DNA from: Blastopirellula retiformator | GTDB lineage: Bacteria; Planctomycetota; Planctomycetia; Pirellulales; Pirellulaceae | Reading direction: 5' to 3' | Assembly: GCF_007859755.1 (NCBI RefSeq) | Contig: NZ_SJPF01000003.1 | Span: 372,001-436,000, forward strand | Length of the DNA stretch: 64,000 nt | In this document: positions 1 to 8,623 of the stretch, piece after piece | Layout: every line of letters starts with the position of its first letter | Numbering within the stretch: the stretch's first letter is position 1 | The notes under the pieces: generated by a model | Told to the model about the DNA's origin: nothing | The model's database searches: none | Seen by the model: the letters and a program-made list of their open reading frames with translations, nothing else | Made by a program: the position numbers and the translations under genes

Positions 1-593
1 AACTCGTCTCGATGATAGCTAGAGTGTTCATGGGCAGGTATTGAGAAATTGGGGGCAAGTAGTATCGGCTCGTTCTTGCGTGATGGTTCACGCTCCTGCT
101 CCTGTAAATTACCGATTGCCCTTAAATGCAATTTGACCTCGTCGCTAAGTTCACCTGACTCATCCGCTTTTTCTAGGATGTTCAGCGCTTTGGTGATTTC
201 CGCCTGCTTCACGGTCCGCTTAGCAAGGGATCGAGCTTGAGCCGCTCTCCGGGATGCTTTCGTGAGTTGTAGTTGAACAAGAGGCGTTGGGGCAAAGACG
301 TTTGCGCCTTTTTTCCCATTGCAACTACGGCACGCAGGTAACCAGTTTTCATACGAGTTTAGTGAGAAGTCCAGGGAGAGCCCAAAGGCAGTTAGCGTCT
401 CCTCTAGTTTTGGACGGTCTAGGATGAGCGATTCAGGGATTATGTGATCGATTTCCATCGTTTTGAGGTCGATGGGTTTCGTGCACATGTAGCAGACTTC
501 CCCGTGCACTACGTAAACTGCGAAACGCTCAGCATTCGTAAATTTGTACTTCGCCAAGTCCGTAACTCCACGATCCCGCAGGGCACTCGCCAT
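1..593 (-). CDS. HNH endonuclease domain protein (3' end beyond the window)
   Basis: The frame opens at ATG 593 (a stop lies 9 nt upstream) and runs off the left edge, giving 197 visible residues. It shows the HNH zinc-finger layout: C34-x2-C37, then D49-H50 in the motif EIDHIIPESL, N83, and C88-x2-C91-N92 in CRSCNGKKG. These are the metal-binding cysteines and the catalytic beta-beta-alpha His/Asn of HNH nucleases. The tail after residue 100 is Lys/Arg/Gln-rich and probably helical. HNH proteins of this plain type occur as restriction, homing or general DNA-cutting enzymes, and nothing here decides among them. The next gene, on the same strand, is unrelated metabolism. The start has no strong ribosome site. 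Domain call is firm; biological role is unknown. Confidence 0.8.
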   Translation of the reverse strand, partial: MASALRDRGVTDLAKYKFTNAERFAVYVVHGEVCYMCTKPIDLKTMEIDHIIPESLILDRPKLEETLTAFGLSLDFSLNSYENWLPACRSCNGKKGANVFAPTPLVQLQLTKASRRAAQARSLAKRTVKQAEITKALNILEKADESGELSDEVKLHLRAIGNLQEQEREPSRKNEPILLAPNFSIPAHEHSSYHRDE

Positions 594-687
594 GCGGATT
601 TACACTCAGTCAATATTGGCGGGATCTGCATTGCAAGCACTGATGTTACATTGGTAGTGGAATAAATGCTCCTAGAACTTTGAACAG

Positions 688-3372
688 TTACACCAGCTTC
701 CGCGCCAGCACCGCATCGTCCGCCGTCTTGAAGTCGAGTTCAAACTTCCACTTGCGGAAGATCTCGATCATCCGGTTGTTATCAGGCGTCGTTTCGGCGA
801 CCATTTCTTTCATGCCCCAGTCTTTGCAGATCTTCAGGCTGTAGTTGGTCAGGATCGAGCCGAGCCCGCGGCCTTGATAGGCGTCCGAGACCAGCACGCC
901 GTAGTCGGCCTCGCGGCGGTCGGGGTCAGCGACCAGACGGGACGTGCCGATCAGTTTGCGCTGGCCGTTTTCGTTCAGTTCGGCGACCAGGGCCAGTTCG
1001 CGGTCATAGTCGATATAGCAAAAGCGAGACGCCATTTCGTGCGTCGTCTCTTTGAACAAGTAGCGGAAGCGGAACCAGATCGTTTGCTCCGAGCAGTTCT
1101 CGTGTAGATCGATCCAGAGCGGCTCGTCCTCCGGCTTGACCGCCCGCAGCAAGATCTCGGTTCCGTCGCTCAGGTAAGTCGTTCGGGTCAGCTCTTCCGG
1201 GTAAGGGCGAATCGCCAAGTGCGAGTAGGGCCGCGGCGGTTCGACGAAGGCGGAACGGTCGAGAATGATCCGGGCGTCGAGGGCGACGACGTCTTTGTCG
1301 GTCGCCAACAGCGGGTTGATATCGAGTTCTTTAATTTCGGGATAGTCGGCGACCAGGTACGAAATCCGCATCAGCGTTTCGATCAGCCGGTCGATGTTGA
1401 CTCCCTTACGGCCGCGATACCCTTCTAGCAGAGGCCAACTGCGGAGCGATTCCAGCATCCGCCGGGCCAGGCGTTCGTTGACCGGCGGCAGTTCGAGGGC
1501 GCTGTCGCGAAAGATCTCGGCCGCGATTCCGCCGGCGCCAACCATCAGCACTGTGCCGAAGACGTCGTCGCGCTTGGCGCCGACGATCAACTCGTGGGCG
1601 TTGGGCGCCGAGATCATCTTTTGGATCGTCACCCCTTCGATCATCGCATCGGGGCGTTTCTCTTTGGCGGTAGCGATCATCGTGTCGAAGGCGGCTTCGA
1701 CCTTTTCGGCGCTCGACAGGTTCAGCTTCACGCCGTCAACGTCGGTCTTGTGCGTGATCTGCGGCGAGAAGATTTTCATCACCACCGGATAGCCGATCCG
1801 CTGGGCCAACGTCACCGCGTCTTCCTTCGACCAGGCGACATACGGCTTGGTGACCGGAATCTCGTACGCTTCCAGCAGCGCCTTCGACGTGCTTTCCGAC
1901 AGGATCTCGCGTCCCTCGCTAAGGATCGTGTTGAAGACGGCCCGCAATTTTTGGCGATCAAGTGGAAACTTGACCGGCATGTCGCGAGGCGTTTCGTACA
2001 GCGTTTCCTGGTTGCGGGCATACGAAACGAGATGCATGAACGAGCGAACGGCCAACTCGGGCGAGGTGAAGGTCGGCACGCCATGCTCGTCGAGATGATT
2101 GACGGCGGCGCGGATCATTTCGCCACCCATCCAGACGCATAGGACCGGCTTGGGGCTCTTTTGCACGATCTTGACGACTTCGACGGCGGTTCCCATCGGA
2201 TCGGTCATCGCCTGCGGGGTCAAAATCACCAGCGCTGCGTCGACCGACTTGTCGGCCAGGGTCACTTTTAGCGCTTCAGCGTACCGCGTCGAGTCGGCGT
2301 CTCCTAGCACGTCGACCGGGTTATTGTGCGACCAGGCGGCGGGCAGAATGGCGGTCAGGCTCTCGATCGTCTCGGGCGCCAGTTTGGCCAATCGGCCATG
2401 CCGGTCGAGCAGCATGTCGGTCGCCATCACGCCAGGACCGCCGGCGTTGGTTACGATCGCCAAACGGTCGCCGGTCGGCAGCTTCTTACTGGCGAGCAGT
2501 TCGGCACAGATGAACATGTTGTCGCTGTCGAAGACGCGGACGACGCCGGCCCGCTTGAAGGCGGCTTCATACACGGCATCGACGCCGGCGAGCGCCCCGG
2601 TATGCGAAGCGGCGGCTTGGGCCGACTCGGCGAACCGTCCCGCCTTGTAGGCGATGATCGGCTTTTGCCGCGCGAACGCCCTGGCGGCCGACATGAACTC
2701 GCGCGAGTCGCTGATCGATTCGACGTACATGATGATCGAATCGGTATGGGGATCGTTCGCCATGTAGTCGATCAGGTCGCCGATCTGCACGTCGAGCATG
2801 TTGCCGACCGAGATAAAGTACGAAAACCCGATGTTCTTTTGCAGCGACCAGTCAAGCACCGACGTGCACAAGGCGCCGGACTGCGAGATGAATCCAACGC
2901 GACCCGGGAGTGGACTGCTAGCGGCGAAGCTGGCGTTTAGATTGACGGCGCTCGACATCACGCCCAGGCAGTTGGGGCCGATGATCCGCAGGCCGTCGTA
3001 TTTGGCGGCGGCCGCTGCGACCTGGCGTTCCAGTTCAATGCCGGCGGCGCCAGTTTCCCGAAATCCGGCCGAGATGATCACAACGCCGCGCGTTCCTTTG
3101 GCGCCGATCTCTTCGATCAGGGCCGGGACGCCGGCCGACGGGACGCAGATGACCGCTAAGTCTGGGGTTTCGGGCAGATCCGCGACGCTCGCGAATGCCG
3201 GCAACTCTTCGATCGTGTCGTACTTCGGATTGATCGGATAGATCTTGCCGGTGAAGCCGCCGCTGATCAGATTTTTCACGACGGTATTGCCGACGCTGCC
3301 TGCCTTGCGGCTGGCGCCGATCACGGTCACCGATTTGGGATGAAAAATCTTGGAGAGGTTTCGAATCGCCAT
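688..3372 (-). CDS. ADP-forming acetate/acyl-CoA synthetase fused to a GNAT acetyltransferase
   Basis: The 894-residue protein has, in order: a CoA-binding Rossmann domain (GASRKAGSVGNTVVKNL near residue 19), two succinyl-CoA-synthetase-like subdomains (GPNCLGVM, SQSGAL, SHTGALAG), an ATP-grasp domain (about 480-700) and a C-terminal GNAT domain (YQGRGLGSILTNYSLK near 845). This is the layout of Pat/PatZ protein lysine acetyltransferases and of the related ADP-forming acetyl-CoA synthetases. The motif SHTGALAG keeps a histidine at the position of the phosphorylated catalytic His of succinyl-CoA synthetase alpha. As I recall, PatZ proteins that act only as acetyltransferases have lost it, so this copy may still make acyl-CoA; that is inference. 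Cytoplasmic, apparently monocistronic. Confidence 0.9.
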   Translation of the reverse strand: MAIRNLSKIFHPKSVTVIGASRKAGSVGNTVVKNLISGGFTGKIYPINPKYDTIEELPAFASVADLPETPDLAVICVPSAGVPALIEEIGAKGTRGVVIISAGFRETGAAGIELERQVAAAAAKYDGLRIIGPNCLGVMSSAVNLNASFAASSPLPGRVGFISQSGALCTSVLDWSLQKNIGFSYFISVGNMLDVQIGDLIDYMANDPHTDSIIMYVESISDSREFMSAARAFARQKPIIAYKAGRFAESAQAAASHTGALAGVDAVYEAAFKRAGVVRVFDSDNMFICAELLASKKLPTGDRLAIVTNAGGPGVMATDMLLDRHGRLAKLAPETIESLTAILPAAWSHNNPVDVLGDADSTRYAEALKVTLADKSVDAALVILTPQAMTDPMGTAVEVVKIVQKSPKPVLCVWMGGEMIRAAVNHLDEHGVPTFTSPELAVRSFMHLVSYARNQETLYETPRDMPVKFPLDRQKLRAVFNTILSEGREILSESTSKALLEAYEIPVTKPYVAWSKEDAVTLAQRIGYPVVMKIFSPQITHKTDVDGVKLNLSSAEKVEAAFDTMIATAKEKRPDAMIEGVTIQKMISAPNAHELIVGAKRDDVFGTVLMVGAGGIAAEIFRDSALELPPVNERLARRMLESLRSWPLLEGYRGRKGVNIDRLIETLMRISYLVADYPEIKELDINPLLATDKDVVALDARIILDRSAFVEPPRPYSHLAIRPYPEELTRTTYLSDGTEILLRAVKPEDEPLWIDLHENCSEQTIWFRFRYLFKETTHEMASRFCYIDYDRELALVAELNENGQRKLIGTSRLVADPDRREADYGVLVSDAYQGRGLGSILTNYSLKICKDWGMKEMVAETTPDNNRMIEIFRKWKFELDFKTADDAVLARKLV

Positions 3373-3630
3373 GCCGCCTGGACCTCGTTTTTCCTACTGG
3401 AGGTTGGAGAGAGAATGGGGATGAACCGGGGCGCGTATTAAACTACTCGGATTGATCGGCGGTTGAAATATGCCGACAGGATGCGGACGGAGGCCATTGG
3501 CGGGATTCACGCTTGTTTTTCCGAGTGGTTCTTTTTCGACGGATCGCCGTAAAAGATCGATCTCCCTCGCTTTTTAAAAGAGAAATCGTCTAGTTTCGCT
3601 GACTACGACAAACGGCGAAGGGGTTTGCGA

Positions 3631-5475
3631 TTACGAACCTTTGAACAACGCTTCAATTTCGTCGGCCGACAATTCTCGATCGGCCGGTTCCGATTCGTCT
3701 TGTTCCGCGACTTCGGCCGTCGGCTCTGCGGTAGGTTCCGCTTGCGCGTCATCCGCGTCCGCTTCTGACGCCGCTTTGGCGGCAGGGGAATCGGCGGTCG
3801 GGAAGAGCGAATCGATCTCGTCGGCCGACAGTGCCTGGTCGGCCGGTTCCGCCGCCACTTGCGCAGCGACTTCCACCGCTGGCTCTTGGGTGGGCTTTTC
3901 CTCTGGTTCCGCTGCGGTGACGCTATCGGCTTTGCCTTTCACGTCGGCCGCTTCCGGCTCCGACGGGGTTGTCGGCGGGCTGGCGGCAGCGAACAACGAA
4001 GCGATCTCGTCGGCCGATAGTTCCTGGTCGGCGGGTTCCGCTTCCGCTGCTGGCGCTTGGGTGGGCTCTTCCTCTGGTTCCGCCGCAGCGATGCTATCGG
4101 CTTCGCCTTTCACGTCGGCCGCTTCCGGCTCCGACGGGGTTGTCGGCGGGCTGGCGGCAGCGAACAACGATGCGATCTCGTCGGCCGACAATTCCTGGTC
4201 GGCGGGTTCCGTTTCCGCTGCCGGCGCTTGGGTGGGCTCTTCCTCTGGTTCCGTTGCGGTGACGCTATCGGCTTTGCCTTTCACGTCGGCCGCTTCCTCT
4301 TCCGGCTCCGACGGGGTTGTCGGCGGACTGGCGGCAGCGAACAACGAAGCGATCTCATCGGCCGACAGTTCCTGGTCGGCGGGTTCCGTTTCCGCTTGCT
4401 CGGCGACTTCCGCTGCTGGCTCTTTGGGGGTCGGCTCTTCCGCAGTTGGGGTCGCGATGTCGCTCTTGGCATCGGCTTCGGTTGTCGGCGAACTGGTGGC
4501 GGAGAATAACGATGCGATCTCATCGGCCGACAGTTCCTGGTCGGCGGGTTCCGTTTCCGCTTGCTCGGCGACTTCCGGCGCAGGCTTTTTGGGGGTGGGC
4601 TCTTCCGCAGTTGGGATCGCGATGTCGCTCTTGGCATCGGCTTCGGGTGTCGGCGGACTGGCGGCGGAGAATAACGAAGCGATCTCGTCGGCCGACAGTT
4701 CTTCGTCCACTGGTTCCGATTCGCCTTGCTCGGCGACTTCCTGCGCCGGCGGCTCCGCAATTGGTTCTTCGGCGACCGGTTCTTCGGCAGATTCCGCCGC
4801 CGCGTCGGTCTTGGGTTCCGCTTCGGCAGCTGGTGCGTCGTCGGCGTCGAGTTGTCCGGCCGCTTTGAGCAGCGATTCGATTTCGTCGAGCGACTCGTCC
4901 AGGACGTCCCGCTCCATATCGGCGTCGCTGCCGCTGAGCAGTTGTTCCATGTCGTCGGTCATGAACGCGTCGTTATCGCCCGCTGGTTGGCTCGCGGCGG
5001 CGGCTGGATCGGCGTTGTCCGTTTCAGCGGCGAGAGATTCAGCGGGCGCCTCGTCGTCAGACGGAAGATCCGCTGCGGGGGTCTCGGCTTCTTGCTGAGC
5101 CTGCTTTTCCCGGGCCTGGCGTTTTTCTTCTTCAAGCCGTTTGGCGAGTTTGTCCGCTTCGATCTCTTCCAGGTGAGCCGCTTCGAGCCGATCTTGTTCT
5201 TCACCTTCGACCGGCTCTTCTTCCGGCAGCTCGTCGTCGAAATCGGCGGTCGGCTCATCGTCTGGATAGTCGTCGTCCACATCAGCCGCTTCCGCAGACT
5301 CGTCATCGACGTCGACCGCTGGGGGCGTTTCTTCGTCCAACATCTCGATCCGCACCACTTGCTGAATGCCGTCGCCAAAGATGCTCCACCAGGGGCGCGG
5401 ACCGTAGCCCAGCGCCACTGCGGCGGCGAAGCCGAGTACAAGATTCAGGACGGAAATGAGCGCAAATAGAAGCAA
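3631..5475 (-). CDS. Membrane-anchored acidic protein with repeated LSADEIxSLF peptides
   Basis: The likely start is TTG 5475, with GAGGA six to seven bases upstream. A single N-terminal hydrophobic helix (about residues 3-22) is followed by a very acidic, low-complexity region and a charged helical stretch (about 85-120, coiled-coil-like). The rest consists of about 57-residue repeats, each ending in LSADEIASLF or a close variant: seven clear copies and one weaker (DESLDEIESLL). The last copy, LSADEIEALF, is at the extreme C-terminus. The peptide resembles the N-terminal EIDALL-type peptide of flagellar FliM/FliN, but no flagellar gene is nearby. Function is unknown; a membrane-tethered multivalent binding scaffold is a guess. 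The repeats are also visible in DNA with a 171-bp period. Confidence 0.8.
   Translation of the reverse strand: MLLFALISVLNLVLGFAAAVALGYGPRPWWSIFGDGIQQVVRIEMLDEETPPAVDVDDESAEAADVDDDYPDDEPTADFDDELPEEEPVEGEEQDRLEAAHLEEIEADKLAKRLEEEKRQAREKQAQQEAETPAADLPSDDEAPAESLAAETDNADPAAAASQPAGDNDAFMTDDMEQLLSGSDADMERDVLDESLDEIESLLKAAGQLDADDAPAAEAEPKTDAAAESAEEPVAEEPIAEPPAQEVAEQGESEPVDEELSADEIASLFSAASPPTPEADAKSDIAIPTAEEPTPKKPAPEVAEQAETEPADQELSADEIASLFSATSSPTTEADAKSDIATPTAEEPTPKEPAAEVAEQAETEPADQELSADEIASLFAAASPPTTPSEPEEEAADVKGKADSVTATEPEEEPTQAPAAETEPADQELSADEIASLFAAASPPTTPSEPEAADVKGEADSIAAAEPEEEPTQAPAAEAEPADQELSADEIASLFAAASPPTTPSEPEAADVKGKADSVTAAEPEEKPTQEPAVEVAAQVAAEPADQALSADEIDSLFPTADSPAAKAASEADADDAQAEPTAEPTAEVAEQDESEPADRELSADEIEALFKGS
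3779..4700 (-). repeat. Tandem ~171-bp coding repeats inside the LSADEI protein gene
   Basis: The same stretch of DNA starts near 3950, 4121 and 4292, a 171-bp step (57 codons); the third copy carries a 6-bp insertion. Flanking copies (around 3800, 4470 and 4640) are more diverged. The near-identity of the central units suggests recent unequal recombination or slippage, so copy number may vary between strains or be mis-assembled. Confidence 0.8.
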
Positions 5476-5665
5476 CGGAAGTCCTCGGGACGGGCTTTCG
5501 ATTCGAGCCGTGGTTGGCAGGCTGCGAAAAAATATAGCTCGTTGGAATAGGGCATTCCGGGTTTGCGCAATACGGGAAGCCGTCTCCCCGCGGGTTTGGT
5601 GGAATCACGGTTTAAATGACCGGACCACGCCGTTAAGTCGGGATTTGCTGGCCAGATGACCCGTA

Positions 5666-7069
5666 TTATTGGCTTTGTCCGCGGACGACCATGCCTCCGT
5701 TTTGCCCCGCTGCGGCGCCGATCACGTGCTGCAGGAATTGGGGGGAAGGCCGGTTGGGGAGCGTGAACGCCTCGGGCTGGGAGGAGGGGTTCGACTTGGA
5801 GTGAAACAAGATCGTGATGTTCGCCTCGCCGCCATGTTGGCGAATGTACTCCAGCACCTCTCGTTCGGCCGGGGTCAGATCGCTGCTGCCGGTGATCATT
5901 CCGCTGCTGGCCAACGCGGCGGCTCCGGCGGCGGTCGACGGCATGTGGGCGGGCAGATTCGGCTGTGACCTGGGCAAATCAGGCATCGAGGGGGCGGCTC
6001 GATTGGGACTGGGCGAGCCTTGCGCCATTTGCGGCTGCGCGGCATTGCCGGTGAAGAGGTGAGCGATCTGCTTTTCCTCTAGCAGCGCGAAGATCGTCTT
6101 CAAGGCGGCGTAGTAGCCTTCGTCGTATTCGGGGTCGGCGGCGTTACAGACGCCGATCAGCTGGCCGGCGTCATTGAACAAGCCGCCGCCGCTGCGACCG
6201 TCGATCGGTGCGCCCGCCGCTTGTAGATTGTCGGGGCCCTGATAGCGATTGATGCTATTGATGCGGCTTTCGCGAATGGAAGCGTCCGCTCCCTTGTCGC
6301 AACCGACGGTAAACGCTTTTTCGCCGACGGTTACCGGCTGATTCGGAGTACGAACCGTGACCGCAGAGATCGGGAAGTTCGGCTTAAAGGTGAGCAGCGC
6401 GACGTCTCGGTCCAGGTCGTAAGTCAGCAACCGGCCGGCAATAGCGCTGGTAGCGCCAGGGGCGAATGATTCGACTTCAATTTGACCGTTGCCCTGCGAA
6501 TCGCGGAACAAATGGCCGCAGGTCAGCACCAGCGCTTCGCCATGATGCGAGTGAACCACGGTGCCGGTTCCGTACGAAAAGCCATTGGGGTCGATGACTC
6601 TCAAGCGGACCGTCGCGGCCAGCGCTTTTTGCCGAGCGGCCGACGAATTGCCGGAGGTCATCATCGGGCCCGGCGATTGCCCCCGTACGACCGGCGCCGC
6701 CGGCGATTGCATCGCCATGGCTTGTTGCGGCGCGGGATTGGTCGCCGCGGATGGTTGTTTCGGAAACATGGCGACCAGTTCGTCATAGCTGGTACGGCCT
6801 TCGGTTTGGGCGATGATCTTGCCCTGTTGGACCATGCGAAACGCGGGCAGTCCGCGGACGGCCAGACGCTGGGCCATGTCTGGATCCCGGGTTTGGTCAA
6901 TGATAACGACCGGGTAGCCGGCCGCTTGGAGCCGCTGAACGGTTGGTTTCATCTCGCGACAGTAGACGCACCAGTCGGCGGTGACGTAATACAGAACCGG
7001 CGATCGCGAATTATCGGCCGGGGCGGCGGTCAGCGCGACCGACAACATTAGCGCGGAGACTGCGTTCAT
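5666..7069 (-). CDS. Exported thioredoxin-like / trypsin-like serine protease fusion
   Basis: I start the gene at ATG 7069, which has GGAGGG seven bases upstream and opens a signal peptide (MNAVSALMLSVALTAAPA); a longer frame to 7276 lacks this. About residues 25-110 form a thioredoxin-like domain with the CxxC motif TADWCVYCREM. After a Pro/Ala-rich linker, a trypsin-like fold follows with His in LTCGHLF, Asp in DLDRDVALL and Ser in GRSGGGLF, the full catalytic triad. The C-terminal about 100 residues are low-complexity plus a short helical segment. Predicted to act outside the cytoplasmic membrane. The fusion suggests redox-linked proteolysis or folding control, which is inference. The gene stands alone. 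Confidence 0.85.
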   Translation of the reverse strand: MNAVSALMLSVALTAAPADNSRSPVLYYVTADWCVYCREMKPTVQRLQAAGYPVVIIDQTRDPDMAQRLAVRGLPAFRMVQQGKIIAQTEGRTSYDELVAMFPKQPSAATNPAPQQAMAMQSPAAPVVRGQSPGPMMTSGNSSAARQKALAATVRLRVIDPNGFSYGTGTVVHSHHGEALVLTCGHLFRDSQGNGQIEVESFAPGATSAIAGRLLTYDLDRDVALLTFKPNFPISAVTVRTPNQPVTVGEKAFTVGCDKGADASIRESRINSINRYQGPDNLQAAGAPIDGRSGGGLFNDAGQLIGVCNAADPEYDEGYYAALKTIFALLEEKQIAHLFTGNAAQPQMAQGSPSPNRAAPSMPDLPRSQPNLPAHMPSTAAGAAALASSGMITGSSDLTPAEREVLEYIRQHGGEANITILFHSKSNPSSQPEAFTLPNRPSPQFLQHVIGAAAGQNGGMVVRGQSQ

Positions 7070-7347
7070 CGCGTCCCTCCCTGGATCGTGGGGGCGAACA
7101 TAGACGCCCAGTGCGGTACCTAAACGGTGCGAACGTGATAGCATCCTTGCCTCGATCGTTCGCGAGGTCGGACCAATGTCGGCTTCCAGGGCGAGTCGGA
7201 CAAGGCCAATAGAAGGCTTTTTGGGGAAATCGCGGCGAATTGCCCAAGAATCCCTCAAGTAGAAGCGGCGATTCAACCGACGCCGGAGGCCGCGTTTCCC
7301 CGAGAAAGACCGAAAAATTCGTTATTTTTGGGGGAGTTTAAAAATGG

Positions 7348-7377
7348 GGGACAAACTGTTCCGAAAATAGCTACAAT
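7348..7377 (+). promoter_or_regulatory. Possible sigma70-type promoter for infC
   Basis: TACAAT at 7372-7377 is a good -10 element; GGGACA at 7348-7353, 18 bp upstream, is a partial -35 (four of six matches). It lies about 80 bp before the infC start. Sequence match only. Confidence 0.35.
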
Positions 7378-7400
7378 GCTAGACTTGTCAAACTTAGTGG

Positions 7401-7420
7401 CTGGGCCCCTGCCCAGCTTT
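7401..7420 (+). promoter_or_regulatory. Leader hairpin before infC
   Basis: CTGGGC-CCCT-GCCCAG forms a perfect 6-bp stem with a 4-nt loop followed by CTTTT. It sits between the putative promoter and the translation start, where an attenuator or a translational control hairpin would be. The T-run is short, so complete termination is unlikely. Confidence 0.4.
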
Positions 7421-7454
7421 TCCCGTTTCTATCCACGAAAAAGGATTAACTGCC

Positions 7455-7994
7455 ATCATAGATCGGAATTCACGGGATCGCGATCGTGACCGCGATCAAA
7501 CGCGCATTAACGAGAGAATTCGTAAGACTCCGGTGCGCGTCATTGATGAAGAAGGAGAACAGCTGGGGATCATTCCCACCGAAGACGCGCTCAGCCGCGC
7601 TCGCACTGCTGGTCTGGATCTAGTGGAAGTCGCCCCGATGGCGACTCCGCCGGTGTGCCGCATCATGGACTACGGCAAGTACAAGTACCAGCAAAACAAG
7701 AAACAACACAAATCGCACTCGCATCACGCGAAAACCAAGGAGATTCGCCTGCGTCCCAAGACCGGGAATCACGATATCGAATTCAAAGTGAAGCAGGCGA
7801 TTACTTTTTTGAAGCACAAAGACAAAGTTCAAGTCTCGATCCAGTTTCGCGGCCGCGAAATGGCCCACGTCGACGAAGGTCAGCGTGTGATGAATCAAGT
7901 GATCGAGTTGCTGGAGGAATACGGCAAGGTTGAATCAACCCCGAAGCAGATGGGACGTCGCATGATGTGCACCATCGCGCCCAAGGCGGGTTAG
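7455..7994 (+). CDS. infC: Translation initiation factor IF-3, with a non-AUG start
   Basis: The protein has both IF-3 domains: an N-domain beginning [22 protein letters not shown] and, after a Lys/His-rich linker, a C-domain ([42 protein letters not shown]). It binds the 30S subunit and polices start-codon choice. The frame is open from 7398 but has no ATG, GTG or TTG before GTG 7533, and starting there would lose the conserved NERIR segment. AAGGA at 7441-7445 points to ATC 7455 (9-nt spacing) or ATA 7458; ATT 7506 is possible but has no Shine-Dalgarno site. Non-AUG infC starts are known elsewhere (AUU in Escherichia coli) and let IF-3 repress its own synthesis. A strong terminator follows. 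Confidence 0.88.
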   Translation: MIDRNSRDRDRDRDQTRINERIRKTPVRVIDEEGEQLGIIPTEDALSRARTAGLDLVEVAPMATPPVCRIMDYGKYKYQQNKKQHKSHSHHAKTKEIRLRPKTGNHDIEFKVKQAITFLKHKDKVQVSIQFRGREMAHVDEGQRVMNQVIELLEEYGKVESTPKQMGRRMMCTIAPKAG

Positions 7995-8062
7995 CGATCA
8001 CTTGATCGCGCGCCGGTTGGCGTATGACGACGCCAAACCTCCGAGCGCGAACAGCAAGCTTG

Positions 8063-8098
8063 AAAAACGCTTGGCAATGGCCCGCCAGGCGTTTTTTT
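8063..8098 (+). terminator. Rho-independent terminator after infC
   Basis: AAAAACGCTTGGC pairs with GCCAGGCGTTTTT (one G-T wobble) around a 7-nt loop, ending in a run of seven T. Confidence 0.85.
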
Positions 8099-8623
8099 AT
8101 GCGCGGCTCGCTTACGTGGGGAGTGGGGGATGTGTGGTCATGCGAACCAGAGGAAGCCGGTTTTGCGCCGTTCTACTTTCCCAATCGGAACAAATCGGAG
8201 TTTCTTCATCGATTTAACGGCAGGGAGTCCACTCCTGTGGGGGTGAAAGAAAAAAGATTTCTTGTCGCCTCGGTGACCCGTAAATCCCAGTACCGCCAGG
8301 CGCGATATCGAGGGTGGTTTCGCGAGAAAGCGGTGCAATCGCGCGAAATTTTGCCCTGCTTACAGCAAATAGCGACAAGTTGGCGAGCTGTGAAAGTTGG
8401 AAGAAAAAAACGGAAGTTTCCCGGATTTCTCGGGGATTGCGAACTATCATTTTTTCGGAACCACACGCTTGACACATCAAGCGTTCAAATCTTGAATTGA
8501 ACGATATAGGATCCGTTTGATCAGTGAAATCTGAGGGGCACGACCGGAACCTATGACGAGTCTCGTCGTTTAATATCCGCACACACGGAACAGTTCTTCC
8601 CTTCGCTTTCTTTTGGAGAGGCA
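8099..8623. other. Long intergenic region before the first DUF1559 gene
   Basis: Short open frames on both strands here show no family resemblance and I do not call them. The right part carries the palindrome described separately. Otherwise I see no RNA motif or repeat. Confidence 0.5.
8465..8497 (+). promoter_or_regulatory. Palindrome overlapping a TTGACA box upstream of DUF1559
   Basis: ACGCTTGA-caca-TCAAGCGT (8465-8484) is a perfect 8-bp inverted repeat, and its left arm contains TTGACA (8469-8474). A weak -10 (TTGAAT, 8492-8497) follows 17 bp later. This looks like a promoter with an operator over the -35 box; no regulator is identified. Confidence 0.35.

Noticed and set aside
3641-5098. 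485-codon plus-strand open frame opposite the LSADEI repeat gene
   Set aside because: It is the antisense shadow of a repetitive gene: Ser/Ala/Gly-only composition, no ribosome site, repeats mirror the real frame.
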